From: Opitutaceae bacterium
GTDB lineage: Bacteria; Verrucomicrobiota; Verrucomicrobiia; Opitutales; Opitutaceae
Direction: 5' to 3'
Assembly: GCA_030648295.1 (NCBI GenBank)
Contig: JAUSID010000070.1
Coordinates: 1 to 45,984, forward strand
DNA: 45,984 nt
The number at the start of each line of letters is the position of its first letter. Within the stretch, counting starts at the first letter, position 1. Shown here one piece after another: positions 25,174 through 33,657 of this stretch. The translations under genes were made by a program, and so were the position numbers. The notes beneath the pieces were generated by a model, which did not search any database, had not been told where the DNA came from, and saw nothing but the letters and a program-made list of their open reading frames with translations.

Positions 25174-26343
25174 TCACGCGGTGGCGAGCGCGGTCAGGTC
25201 GACCGTCCGCCACAGTTCACGGGTCGCGCCGGAAAACATCTTCGCGACCACGCGGGGTCCGTCGATGGAGACGACGGCGTAGCCCGGCAGATCGGCGTAT
25301 TCGAAGGCGTGGACGAATTTCCGCTCGGTCTCGTAGATGGCGCGGCGCGCCGGCTCGTTCGCCGGCGAGAAGCTGGGCTCCACGCGGACCTGATCGGGCG
25401 TGTAGCTCTCAATGCCGGTGAGCTGATCCTTCGGTTTCACGGCGGGCGCATTCAGTACGCTGCTGAGCGCAAACTGCGCGAACCGCCCCTTCCCGGCGCG
25501 GCGCGAGAGCGAATTGTATTTGTGGATATGCCCGCCGAGCACGAGCGCGTGTTGGTCGCCCAGCAGGGTGAGAAACTTGTCGCGCCGTGCGCGATCCTTC
25601 TCGGACGAGAAGACATGCCAGTTGGACCGCGCGCCGTAGGGCACGACGGGCGGGTGCACGACGACGAACAGATGATCGGCCGTGCGCTTGGCCGCGACCG
25701 ACTCGAACCACTCGAGGCTCGCGCCCGCCTCGTAGGCATCGAAGAACGCAAACTGCGCGTTGCCACAGTCGACAGTGTAACGCGCGTTCTTGAGTTCGCC
25801 GGTGTTCGGCGACACCGCCTTCGCCTGCTGCGTGAGGAACGGATGAAACAGTTCGCCGAACGCCGCGACCGCACCCGGCCCCGTGATGTCGTGGTTGCCC
25901 TTCGTGAAGAGCAGGGGGGCGCCGAGCTGCGCATCCCGGATGAAGTCAACCGCCTCGCGATTCTGCCGCAACGACAGCGCCTCCGAGCCGCACAATCCCT
26001 CCACGAGGTCACCGACCTGGAGCACAAAGCGAACCGGCGTGGACGGTGATCGATTCAGGTCCGCGATCACCTGGCGGACGGTCGCGAACAGCGCCGGGCT
26101 CACCTCACGCGTGATGCGGCTGTAATTCTGGATTTGGGAAATGTCGTTCGGCTTATCCTTCTGCACCCACGCCATGTCGTGGTGCTCGAGCGCGTCGAAA
26201 TGCAGATCACCCATCAGCACGAACGAAAACGAATCCTTGCGGCTGGAACCGGCGGCTCGCGCCCAGGGCGAACCGAACGCGAGTCCGGCTGCGGCAGCGG
26301 AGCCGGCTTGGAGAAAGTGACGGCGGGTGAATTGGCCGGGCAT
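25174..26343 (-). CDS. Tat-exported calcineurin-like metallophosphoesterase
   Basis: 389-aa phosphoesterase. The ATG at 26343 gives a twin-arginine signal (MPGQFTRRHFLQAGSAAAAG, cleavage near ARAAG), so it is folded in the cytoplasm and exported. Metal blocks are complete: VLMGDLHFDALEHHDM, LQVGDLVEG, FTKGNHDITG, VVHPPVVPYG and VLGGHIHKYNS. A C-terminal beta-rich extension (about 285-389) ends in RELWRTVDLTALATA. The substrate may be a phosphomonoester or diester. The beta-helix gene follows after 67 nt. The open frame upstream of the chosen ATG lacks protein features. Confidence 0.92.
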   Translation of the reverse strand: MPGQFTRRHFLQAGSAAAAGLAFGSPWARAAGSSRKDSFSFVLMGDLHFDALEHHDMAWVQKDKPNDISQIQNYSRITREVSPALFATVRQVIADLNRSPSTPVRFVLQVGDLVEGLCGSEALSLRQNREAVDFIRDAQLGAPLLFTKGNHDITGPGAVAAFGELFHPFLTQQAKAVSPNTGELKNARYTVDCGNAQFAFFDAYEAGASLEWFESVAAKRTADHLFVVVHPPVVPYGARSNWHVFSSEKDRARRDKFLTLLGDQHALVLGGHIHKYNSLSRRAGKGRFAQFALSSVLNAPAVKPKDQLTGIESYTPDQVRVEPSFSPANEPARRAIYETERKFVHAFEYADLPGYAVVSIDGPRVVAKMFSGATRELWRTVDLTALATA

Positions 26344-26740
26344 GAAATCGGGAGTTCGAGGGTTGAGCGGAATTGCGGCACCACGGAAAAGCCTGACCGG
26401 GCAATTCCGAGGGAGAGGAAGAGGCCAAAGACGCCCAAACCCAATTCCAAAAATGCGTGCCGCTGGGTATCCATGCAGAAGAGGAACCGCGAATGCACGC
26501 AAATGAGGATTTCAAAACACGGGCGGGACGCCCGTGCCACTTTTCGAACCAACTCGCGTTCGATCGAAAACTCGGAGATGCGCCCGCGCCGCCGCAAACC
26601 CGAAAAAAGCAGTGGCAACCGGCCGCTTCCCATGCCAACGTTTGCGCACCCCCCAAAGGCGCACGCGACCTCAACGTGCGGTCAACCAAACCTACCGGAG
26701 TGAAGGCGCTTCGCCACGACGCGTTCACCCACCCCACCCC
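26344..26740. other. Divergent gap between phosphoesterase and third TonB receptor
   Basis: 397 bp expected to hold two divergent promoters, none of which I can define. It contains AACCGCGAATGCACGCAAATG (26485-26505), a fragment of a repeat type also seen near 38820, and a CACGGGCG hairpin at 26518-26540. The rest shows nothing recognisable. Confidence 0.5.
26518..26540 (-). repeat. REP-like hairpin headed by GTGGC
   Basis: CACGGGCG-GGA-CGCCCGTG forms an 8-bp stem followed by GCCAC; on the minus strand this reads GTGGC plus hairpin. It is a relative of the GGAG-headed hairpins elsewhere in the window, with a different head. Confidence 0.55.
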
Positions 26741-29700
26741 ATGATCACCCCGCATTCCGGATTCTCGTGCCTGGCCATCCTTCTGCTCGCCGCGTCGCCC
26801 GGCCACGCGCAGGTGGTTCCGCCGCCGCGGGCCGCCGACAGCGCTCCGCCGGCAACGGAAGCGCCGGCGGTCGAGTTGTCGCCGTTTGTTGTTTCCGAAG
26901 ACTCCGATGTCGGCTGGGTGGCGACCGAGACGCTCGCGGGCAGCCGGCTGCGCACAAACTTCAAGGACGTGCCAAACCAGATCGAGACGCTGACGAAGGA
27001 TTTCATGAGCGATCTCGCGCTCACGAACGTGGACCAGGCGTTGATTTACACCGCGAACTCCGAGAATTCCACCGACTACATGCCGGCGACGCCCGGCAAC
27101 CAGGTGTCGGGTCCGGCGGGCGGCGGCCGGATTCGCGGCATCGGGTCGGGCACGATCTCGCGGAATTTTTTCCAGGTCCAGAACCCGACCGACAACTTCA
27201 ACATCGAGCGCACCACGATCGCGAGCGGGCCGAACGCGATCCTGTTCGGGCTCGGCAGCCCGGCCGGAATCTTCGACGCCACGCCGGCGCGCGCACTGCT
27301 GAATCGCAACCGCTACGGCTTCGAACTCCAGTACGATTCCGAGGATTCGAAGCGCGGCACCTTCGATGCGAACGTCGTGGTCAAGCCACAGATGCTCGCC
27401 CTGCGGTTCATGGGCATGTCGAAGCGCGAGTACAACTTCAAGCGCCCCAATCTCGATCGCGACGAGCGCGTGTATGGCACGCTCACGTTCACCCCGTTCA
27501 AGAAAACGAGCATCATCCTCCAGGGTGAACGGAGTCAGCGGAACTGGAACCGCTCGGGCCGCATCGTGCCGACCGACTTTGTCACGCCCTGGTTATACGC
27601 GGATCGAATTCCCGGCAGCGGCTACACCACGGCGAAGCCGGCATTCAACAACAACAACCTCACGGGCATCGGCAACAATGCCATCTTTGCCCAGGCCGCG
27701 AACACGCCGCTCGCGATCCAGGACGGCGTCGTGTCGATTCGCAACTGGCGGAACTCGGTCGTCGTCCGCAATCCGGCCTCGCTGCCGGGCGTGGATCCAA
27801 CGTTCGACGCCGAACTCGACATCACGCTGCTCGACCCGGCGATCTTCCCGTTCGACGTGAATCTCGTGGGCGAGAGCCGCACCACCCTTTACGGGGCCTA
27901 CACCAAGACCGCGATTATCGAGCAGAAGCTGGCGGACAACCTGTTCCTGGAACTCGCCTACAATCGCGAGGATTCCTACAACCATCGCGTCAACGCCGGC
28001 GGCCAGGCCGGGAGCAGCAACTTCCATCTGAATGTGGATCCGAACCAGTTCATCCCTGGCACCACGACGCCGAACCCATATTTTGGCCAATACTACTTCC
28101 AGGGCACGGCCGGCAACGACCTCACGTTCGACGATCGTGACGACTGGCGGGCGATGCTTTCGTACGAGTTCGACGCGGGCCGCAAGCTCGCCAACCGCGG
28201 CCGGTGGGGAAAGTGGCTTGGCCGCCACCGGCTGTCGGGACTTTTCACCGGGTCCGAAAGCGAGGAGCTCGCGCAGCAGAATTTCAACCGCAAGATTCTG
28301 GACGACCCCGTCATTCCCGGCCTGACGCTCGCCAGCAAGACGACGCGCAACTGGGCGACCAACAGCACGCGTGTTCCGCAGTTCCGGCACTACTTCAGCA
28401 ATCCCTACGATCACACGCGGGCGCAGGGTTCGATGACGGGCGACTGGACGATGACGGATGCGAACGGCCAGCCGTTCACGCTGTACCTTTACGACACGCC
28501 TTACGTCGCCGCCGATGGCAAGCGGCTCGCCGCCGGCCAGGTTCCCAGTGGCATCCGCAACAAGGTGACGACCGGCATCCTGGCGTGGCAGGGATTTTTC
28601 CTGCCCGATCGCGAACGGCGCGACCGGCTGGTGCTCACGTATGGCTATCGCAAGGACAGCGCCAGGTCGGCCAACCTCGACGCCGCCTCGCAAACGCAGG
28701 ATTTCAGCGGGTTGTATCCTGTGCTCTGGGACACGGACTTCGGCAGTTACGGCGCGACGCAGTCCGGCATCAACCGCAACATCGGCGTGGTCGTGCGGCC
28801 GCTGTCCTGGCTGACGCTCTTCCACAACCGTTCGACCACGTTCGATCTCAACATCGGCCGCTACGATCCGTTCGGCGGCGAGATCCCCGGGGCCGGCGGC
28901 GACGGTCGCGACTACGGCATCCGGCTCGATTTGTGGACCGACAAGCTGACGCTGCGGCTGAACCGCTACGAAAACACGCTCGGGCCACGGCGCGCCTCGA
29001 ATGACGTGAACACCCTCCGGGATATTTTCTACAACATCGACACGCGCGTGCGGGAGCTCGATCCGGCCGCGCCGACGATCAACATCACGGATGGGAACCG
29101 CCGCGGGTTCCGGGTCGCCGGCCGGCCGAATTACTTCATCATGGTCGACTCGGAGTCGAAGGGCTACGAACTGGAATTCAACCTGAGGCCGACCCGCAAC
29201 TGGAACGTGCGGATCAACGGCGCGAAGTCCGAGGCGATCGAGGCCAACATCGGCAAGCCGTGGTTTGACTGGGCGGAGGCGCGCAAGCCGGTGTGGGAGG
29301 CGCTGGTCGCCAGCAACGGCGAACTCGATGCCAATGGCCGGCCGGTGACATGGCGGACCGCGCCGCGCAGCGCCACCAATCCAACGGGCGAAACGCTGGA
29401 GCAGTATTACAGCAATGCGCTGGTGGGGCGGGCGCTCGCCTACATGGCGGCGGTGGATGGCAAGGCAACGGACACGGCGCGGACCGCCCGCGCGAATCTG
29501 ATTACCAACTACAGCTTCACGCATGAGCGGCTGAGAGGGCTCAACATCGGCGGCGCGGTGCGGTGGCGCTCCGCCCCCACAATCGGCTACGGCACCACCA
29601 TCAACAGCGCCGGCACCACCGTGCTGGATCTGGGTCGCGCGTACAAGGGCGAGACGGAACTGTATTTCGACGCCATCGTTGGTTATCGCGGCCGGATGAA

Positions 29701-29860
29701 GGCATTCGGTGGCTTCAATTACCGGCTCCAGCTCAACGTGCGAAACCTGCTCGATGAAGATGATCCGATCCCCGTGGCTGCCTTCGTCACCGGCGGCATC
29801 GCGAAACTCGCCACCGTCGATCCGCGGCTGATTGTCGTCACGTTCGCGGTGAATTTCTGA
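26741..29860 (+). CDS. TonB-dependent receptor (Opitutaceae-type, without regulatory-like domain)
   Basis: 1039-aa outer-membrane receptor starting at ATG 26741 (MITPHSGFSCLAILLLAASP, cleavage near GHAQ). It lacks the carboxypeptidase-regulatory-like domain of the other two receptors and instead has a short Pro/Ala-rich linker and ELSPFVVSEDSDVGWVATE, an N-terminal motif I associate with the expanded receptor set of Opitutus relatives. The plug covers about 60-220 (GSRLRTNFKDVPNQIETLT, RIRGIGSGTISRNFF and IASGPNAILFGLGSPAG). The long barrel ends VTFAVNF. It precedes a sodium:solute symporter and sulfatase genes on the same strand, so it may import the oligomer those genes process. Confidence 0.94.
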   Translation: MITPHSGFSCLAILLLAASPGHAQVVPPPRAADSAPPATEAPAVELSPFVVSEDSDVGWVATETLAGSRLRTNFKDVPNQIETLTKDFMSDLALTNVDQALIYTANSENSTDYMPATPGNQVSGPAGGGRIRGIGSGTISRNFFQVQNPTDNFNIERTTIASGPNAILFGLGSPAGIFDATPARALLNRNRYGFELQYDSEDSKRGTFDANVVVKPQMLALRFMGMSKREYNFKRPNLDRDERVYGTLTFTPFKKTSIILQGERSQRNWNRSGRIVPTDFVTPWLYADRIPGSGYTTAKPAFNNNNLTGIGNNAIFAQAANTPLAIQDGVVSIRNWRNSVVVRNPASLPGVDPTFDAELDITLLDPAIFPFDVNLVGESRTTLYGAYTKTAIIEQKLADNLFLELAYNREDSYNHRVNAGGQAGSSNFHLNVDPNQFIPGTTTPNPYFGQYYFQGTAGNDLTFDDRDDWRAMLSYEFDAGRKLANRGRWGKWLGRHRLSGLFTGSESEELAQQNFNRKILDDPVIPGLTLASKTTRNWATNSTRVPQFRHYFSNPYDHTRAQGSMTGDWTMTDANGQPFTLYLYDTPYVAADGKRLAAGQVPSGIRNKVTTGILAWQGFFLPDRERRDRLVLTYGYRKDSARSANLDAASQTQDFSGLYPVLWDTDFGSYGATQSGINRNIGVVVRPLSWLTLFHNRSTTFDLNIGRYDPFGGEIPGAGGDGRDYGIRLDLWTDKLTLRLNRYENTLGPRRASNDVNTLRDIFYNIDTRVRELDPAAPTINITDGNRRGFRVAGRPNYFIMVDSESKGYELEFNLRPTRNWNVRINGAKSEAIEANIGKPWFDWAEARKPVWEALVASNGELDANGRPVTWRTAPRSATNPTGETLEQYYSNALVGRALAYMAAVDGKATDTARTARANLITNYSFTHERLRGLNIGGAVRWRSAPTIGYGTTINSAGTTVLDLGRAYKGETELYFDAIVGYRGRMKAFGGFNYRLQLNVRNLLDEDDPIPVAAFVTGGIAKLATVDPRLIVVTFAVNF

Positions 29861-29895
29861 GACCGAATCACCACCTGGCATCGTGGCCAAGACTC

Positions 29896-29945
29896 GGCGG
29901 CTGGAAAGCCGCCGCTCCGACGGAAGGGCGGCTTTCCAGCCGCCC
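29896..29945. repeat. GGAG-type inverted hairpin pair
   Basis: GGCGGCT-GGAA-AGCCGCC followed by GCTCC (29896-29918; GGAG plus hairpin on the minus strand) faces GGGCGGCT-TTCC-AGCCGCCC (29926-29945) on the plus strand. It lies 36 bp after the receptor stop codon. A small palindrome, CATGCGTGACGCATG, lies further on at about 30017-30031. Confidence 0.6.
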
Positions 29946-30080
29946 ATCCATGGCGCGAGGAGAGCGCCACCCCTGCAGGATAGTGAGATGCGCCCCACCG
30001 CGAATCCCTCCGACTTCATGCGTGACGCATGGAGAGCGGCCCTGTAGCGATGGCGGCTCCGCTTCACTCTTGCTCGTTGC

Positions 30081-31694
30081 ATGAACCTGCCCCTCGCGTT
30101 CGGCTCCTTCCTTTTTTTCACCGCCCTCGTTCCGTTGATCGCGTGGTGGCTCACCCGGCACCGGGACAACACCGACGCCCGGACATTCTTCCTGGCCGAC
30201 CGCAGCCTGCCCTGGTTCCAAATCGCGGGCACCCTGCTGCTGACCAATCTTTCGACTGAACAGCTGATCGGGCTGAATGGCGCGGCGTCGATCCACGGTG
30301 CCGTCGTCATGGCGTGGGAAGTCGTGCCCGTCGTGGCGTTGATCGCCATGGCCTACTATTTTCTGCCGCGGTACTGGTCCGGCAACATCACGACCATCCC
30401 CGAGTTCCTCGAGTCGCGCTTTGACCGCGGTACAAGACGGCTGCTCGGGATCATCGTGCTCGCCGCCCTCACTTTCAACTTCATGCCGTTCGTGTTGTAC
30501 TCGGGCGGCATTGCGATGGGCAGCATCTTTCACCTGCACGATGTGCTGGGAATATCGCCGGAGCTTTCCTTCTTTGCGATGGCGGCGCTGATCACCGTGC
30601 TCAGTGGTGCCTACGCGATTCTCGGCGGGATGTCCGCCGTCGCGCTTTCGGACACCTTGTACGGCGTCGGGTTGCTGACGGGTGCCCTGGTGATTCCGGT
30701 CCTCGGGCTGGCGTATTTGGGAGAGGGTGACATCGCCACCGGATTCGGCCGGGTACTGGCGCATCAGCCGGCCAAGCTCAATCCCGTCGGCGGCCCCGGC
30801 GCGAACGTGCCGTTCTCGACCCTGTTCACCGGGATGCTGCTCACGAACATGTACTATTGGTGCACCAATCAGCTGATGGTGCAGCGTTCGTTCGGCGCCA
30901 AGTCGTACGCCGAGGCGCAAAAAGGCCTGCTGGCCACGGCGGGGCTGAAGCTGGTCGGGCCGCTCTTCCTCGTTTTTCCCGGGATCATCGCCGCGGAGGC
31001 CTTCGGCGCGAGCATCGGCAACGGTGACCTCGCTTACGCGCGATTGGTCGACGCGGTGTTGCCGACGTGGATGATCGGATTTTTTGCCGCGGTGCTGCTT
31101 GGCGCCGTGATCAGTTCCTTCAACAGCGGGCTGCATACCGCCGCGACGCTCTTCGGCTACGATCTCTACAAGGCGTGGATCAGGCCCCAGTGCACCGACA
31201 ACCAGATGGTTCGCGCCGGCAAAATATTCGGTGTGATCATTTGCGTCGCATCGCTGGCCGCGAGTCCGTTGCTCAGCGGTGCACCCGAGGGCGTGTTCAC
31301 GCTGATGAAACGGCTGATGGCTGCGTTCAACATCCCGATTCTCGCCGTGGTGGTCATCGGTCTCGCGACCGCGCGGGTCCCGCCGCTGGCGGCCAAGACC
31401 GCGCTGGTCGGCGGCGTCGGGCTGCATTTTCTCCTCCTGTGGTGCTCCGACTCCGGCGTTTTCGGATTCCAGCTGCACTGGCTGCACGTGATCGCGATCA
31501 ACTTTGCGCTGCTCTGCCTGTGGATGCTGGGGGGCGCGCGATTCTTTCCGTCGCGCCCGACCGCGAGCCCGGTGCTCGCGACGGGCGCGGGTGTGCTCAC
31601 GCCGTGGCGCCATCTGCGACTCGCGAGCTGGCTTCTGGTCATCGCGACGGTCGGGTTGTACGCCATTCTCTGGTGGCTTGCGAGGGGACGGTGA
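30081..31694 (+). CDS. Sodium:solute symporter (SSS/SGLT-like)
   Basis: 537-aa inner-membrane symporter with about 14 hydrophobic segments, matching the SGLT branch of the SSS family. Signature stretches: FFLADRSLPWFQIAGTLLLT with NLSTEQLIGLNGAA near residue 35-70, IPEFLESRFDRGTRRLLG, AYAILGGMSAVALSDTLYG, and TNMYYWCTNQLMVQRSFGAK, the sugar-transporter-type block before helix 8. Sugars or sugar derivatives driven by sodium are the expected cargo. A sulfatase without a signal peptide follows on the same strand after a 309-bp repeat tract, which fits uptake of a sulfated sugar that is then desulfated inside the cell. Confidence 0.93.
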   Translation: MNLPLAFGSFLFFTALVPLIAWWLTRHRDNTDARTFFLADRSLPWFQIAGTLLLTNLSTEQLIGLNGAASIHGAVVMAWEVVPVVALIAMAYYFLPRYWSGNITTIPEFLESRFDRGTRRLLGIIVLAALTFNFMPFVLYSGGIAMGSIFHLHDVLGISPELSFFAMAALITVLSGAYAILGGMSAVALSDTLYGVGLLTGALVIPVLGLAYLGEGDIATGFGRVLAHQPAKLNPVGGPGANVPFSTLFTGMLLTNMYYWCTNQLMVQRSFGAKSYAEAQKGLLATAGLKLVGPLFLVFPGIIAAEAFGASIGNGDLAYARLVDAVLPTWMIGFFAAVLLGAVISSFNSGLHTAATLFGYDLYKAWIRPQCTDNQMVRAGKIFGVIICVASLAASPLLSGAPEGVFTLMKRLMAAFNIPILAVVVIGLATARVPPLAAKTALVGGVGLHFLLLWCSDSGVFGFQLHWLHVIAINFALLCLWMLGGARFFPSRPTASPVLATGAGVLTPWRHLRLASWLLVIATVGLYAILWWLARGR

Positions 31695-31930
31695 ATCGGT
31701 GGTCGGTGAAACGGTGGTCGGTGGTCGGTGGTCGGTGATGCGGTTATTCGGTGAAGCGGTGAAGCGGTGAAGCGGTCGAGGAGATGGTCGGAGGACCAGA
31801 TGGTCAGATGAGCAGATGGTCAGATGCCCAGATGATCGGATGGGCGGATGATCAGCACTTCGAATGGCGCCGCTTCACCGCTTCACCGTCTCACTGCTTC
31901 ACCGACTGACCGTCTCACCGATTCACCGAT
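31695..31930. repeat. Tandem-heptamer tract folding as a large inverted repeat
   Basis: Direct repeats of CGGTGGT, then GCGGTGAA (several copies at 31742-31775), then AGATGGTC/AGATGATC units (31780-31852), then the reverse complements GCTTCACCG and CTCACCG (31871-31930). The first and last parts can pair over a long imperfect stem with the middle as loop. It fills almost all of the gap between the symporter and the sulfatase. Confidence 0.7.
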
Positions 31931-32003
31931 TCCTGCGTGATTCCGGAGCGGGGTTATGCATGCTGCCCCAACGGGCGCTCTGTGGTGCATCCGCCCGATT
32001 CCT

Positions 32004-33524
32004 ATGCCGAAACGACAGGCCGTCTTCTTCCTCATCGACACCCAGGGCGCAAATTGTGTCGGCTGCTACCGGCCGGAACTCGCACTCGGCACGCCGCATG
32101 TTGATGGGCTCGCCTCGCTGGGCCTGCGGTTCGACCGCGCGTATACGTGCGCGCCCGTGTGCGGTCCGGCGCGCTCGGCGCTGCTCACCGGCTTGTATCC
32201 ACATAGCAATGGCGTCCTCGGAAACGACATGGCCCCGACACTCGACGTGCCCACGCTGGGTCAGCGGCTCCAGGCGGCCGGCTTCTCCACCGGCTACATC
32301 GGCAAGTGGCACCTGGACGGCAGCGACTATTTCGGCGACGGACGGTGCCCCGCCGGTTGGGACGCACGCTACTGGTTCGATGGCCGGAACTATCTGAACT
32401 CGCTGCCGGACGATGCGGTCCGCGATTTGTCGCGTCGTGCGCTCGGCCCGGCCGACATCGCGGCGCACGGCATCACGTCCGACTTCACCCACGCGCATCG
32501 GACAGCCGACCGCGCGATCGACTTCATCCGCGAACACCGCGATCGCGACTTTTTTCTCGTGGTCTCAATCGACGAGCCGCACCACCCCTGGATAACTCCG
32601 GAACCATTCGCCAGCGCGTTCGAAAATTTTGAGTTTCCGGTCCCGAATGCCGACGACCCGCTGACCGACAAACCACGGAACCAGCGCGAGTGGGCGGCAC
32701 ACACGGTCAAGTGGGAGGCAAGCATCCGACGACGAGACGGACGCGCCTGGTTGCACCACCCGCGGCATTTCGCGTGTAACAGCTACTCGGATTCACAGGT
32801 CGGACGCGTGCTCGGGGCCGTCGACGCAAACACCCCCGACGCGCTCGTCGTGTACACGAGTGATCACGGCGACATGTTCGGCAGCCACCGGCTGCACGGC
32901 AAGGGTCCGTGCGTTTACGACGAGATCACGCGCGTGCCATTGATCGTCCGCTGGCCCGGCCATTCTCCGGCTGCGGCCGTGTCCGACGGGCCGGTGTCAC
33001 ACATCGATGTCGTCCCCTCCTTTCTCGAATATTTCGGCGTTCCCGTGCCCGATCTGCTCCAGGGTCGATCGCTGCTCCGGCAGTGTCGCGAGCCGGCACA
33101 CCGGACGAACACGGAGGTGTTCATCGAGTTCAACCGGTTCGAGATCGACCACGATGGATTCGGCGCGTTCTCGCCCATCCGCGGTGTGTTCGACGGCCGC
33201 CACAAACTCGCGATCAATCTGCTCGACACGGATGAATTCTACGACGTGGTTTCGGACCCGCTCGAGTTGAAGAACCTCATTGCCGAGCCGGCGCTCGCGC
33301 CCGTGCGGGATCGATTGCATGCCGTGCTGCTCGCATGGATGAACCGCACCCGTGATCCACTGCGTGGGCCGCACTGGAAGCGGCGGCCGTGGCGTCGCGG
33401 GGATGAAGGTTCGACGTGGGACGGCCCGACGCGACCGCGCCCCTTCGACGAGCCGTGGTACCCGAAGACGCTCCTCTACGACACCGGTAAAGTCATCGAC
33501 CGTTATGAATACGACAAAGGCTGA
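32004..33524 (+). CDS. Sulfatase without signal peptide (type I formylglycine family)
   Basis: 506-aa sulfatase. The ATG at 32004 gives MPKRQAVFFLIDTQGANCVG with no signal peptide, so it is probably cytoplasmic, unlike the three other sulfatases here. The formylglycine motif is C53-G-P-A-R57 in CAPVCGPARSALLTG. The first metal block has a single Asp, D12, followed by T13 where most sulfatases have D-D. Later blocks VVSIDEPHHPW and VVYTSDHGDMFGSHRLHGKG supply the other metal and sulfate ligands. The open frame before the chosen ATG overlaps repeat DNA. The symporter gene upstream suggests desulfation of an imported sulfated sugar. Sulfatase subfamily and regiospecificity are not determined. 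Confidence 0.93.
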   Translation: MPKRQAVFFLIDTQGANCVGCYRPELALGTPHVDGLASLGLRFDRAYTCAPVCGPARSALLTGLYPHSNGVLGNDMAPTLDVPTLGQRLQAAGFSTGYIGKWHLDGSDYFGDGRCPAGWDARYWFDGRNYLNSLPDDAVRDLSRRALGPADIAAHGITSDFTHAHRTADRAIDFIREHRDRDFFLVVSIDEPHHPWITPEPFASAFENFEFPVPNADDPLTDKPRNQREWAAHTVKWEASIRRRDGRAWLHHPRHFACNSYSDSQVGRVLGAVDANTPDALVVYTSDHGDMFGSHRLHGKGPCVYDEITRVPLIVRWPGHSPAAAVSDGPVSHIDVVPSFLEYFGVPVPDLLQGRSLLRQCREPAHRTNTEVFIEFNRFEIDHDGFGAFSPIRGVFDGRHKLAINLLDTDEFYDVVSDPLELKNLIAEPALAPVRDRLHAVLLAWMNRTRDPLRGPHWKRRPWRRGDEGSTWDGPTRPRPFDEPWYPKTLLYDTGKVIDRYEYDKG

Positions 33525-33527
33525 CCC

Positions 33528-33617
33528 GGGAGCGCGGGCGTCCTCGCCCGCCCCAGCGCTTCGATCGCCCGATCAATTTTCTCAATCCATGCGGGCCGGA
33601 GGCCCGCGCTCCCAGGG
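33528..33617. repeat. GGAG-type REP-like doublet after the sulfatase stop codon
   Basis: Starts 4 nt after the sulfatase TGA. GGAG plus GCGGGCG-TCCT-CGCCCGC (plus strand), linker CGATCGCCCGATCAAT, then an inverted GCGGGCC-GGA-GGCCCGC and GCTCCC. It matches one unit plus the closing hairpin of the array at 18464-18672. Confidence 0.7.
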
Positions 33618-33657
33618 AAAATCGTCTCAGGTAGCAGCCGAGGTGGCGAGGCTGGGA

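Noticed and set aside
33505-33657. ATG starts for the GH42-like protein overlapping or directly following the sulfatase gene
   Set aside because: They would translate the REP doublet as a PGARASSPAP-type peptide before the signal peptide, which would then no longer be N-terminal.
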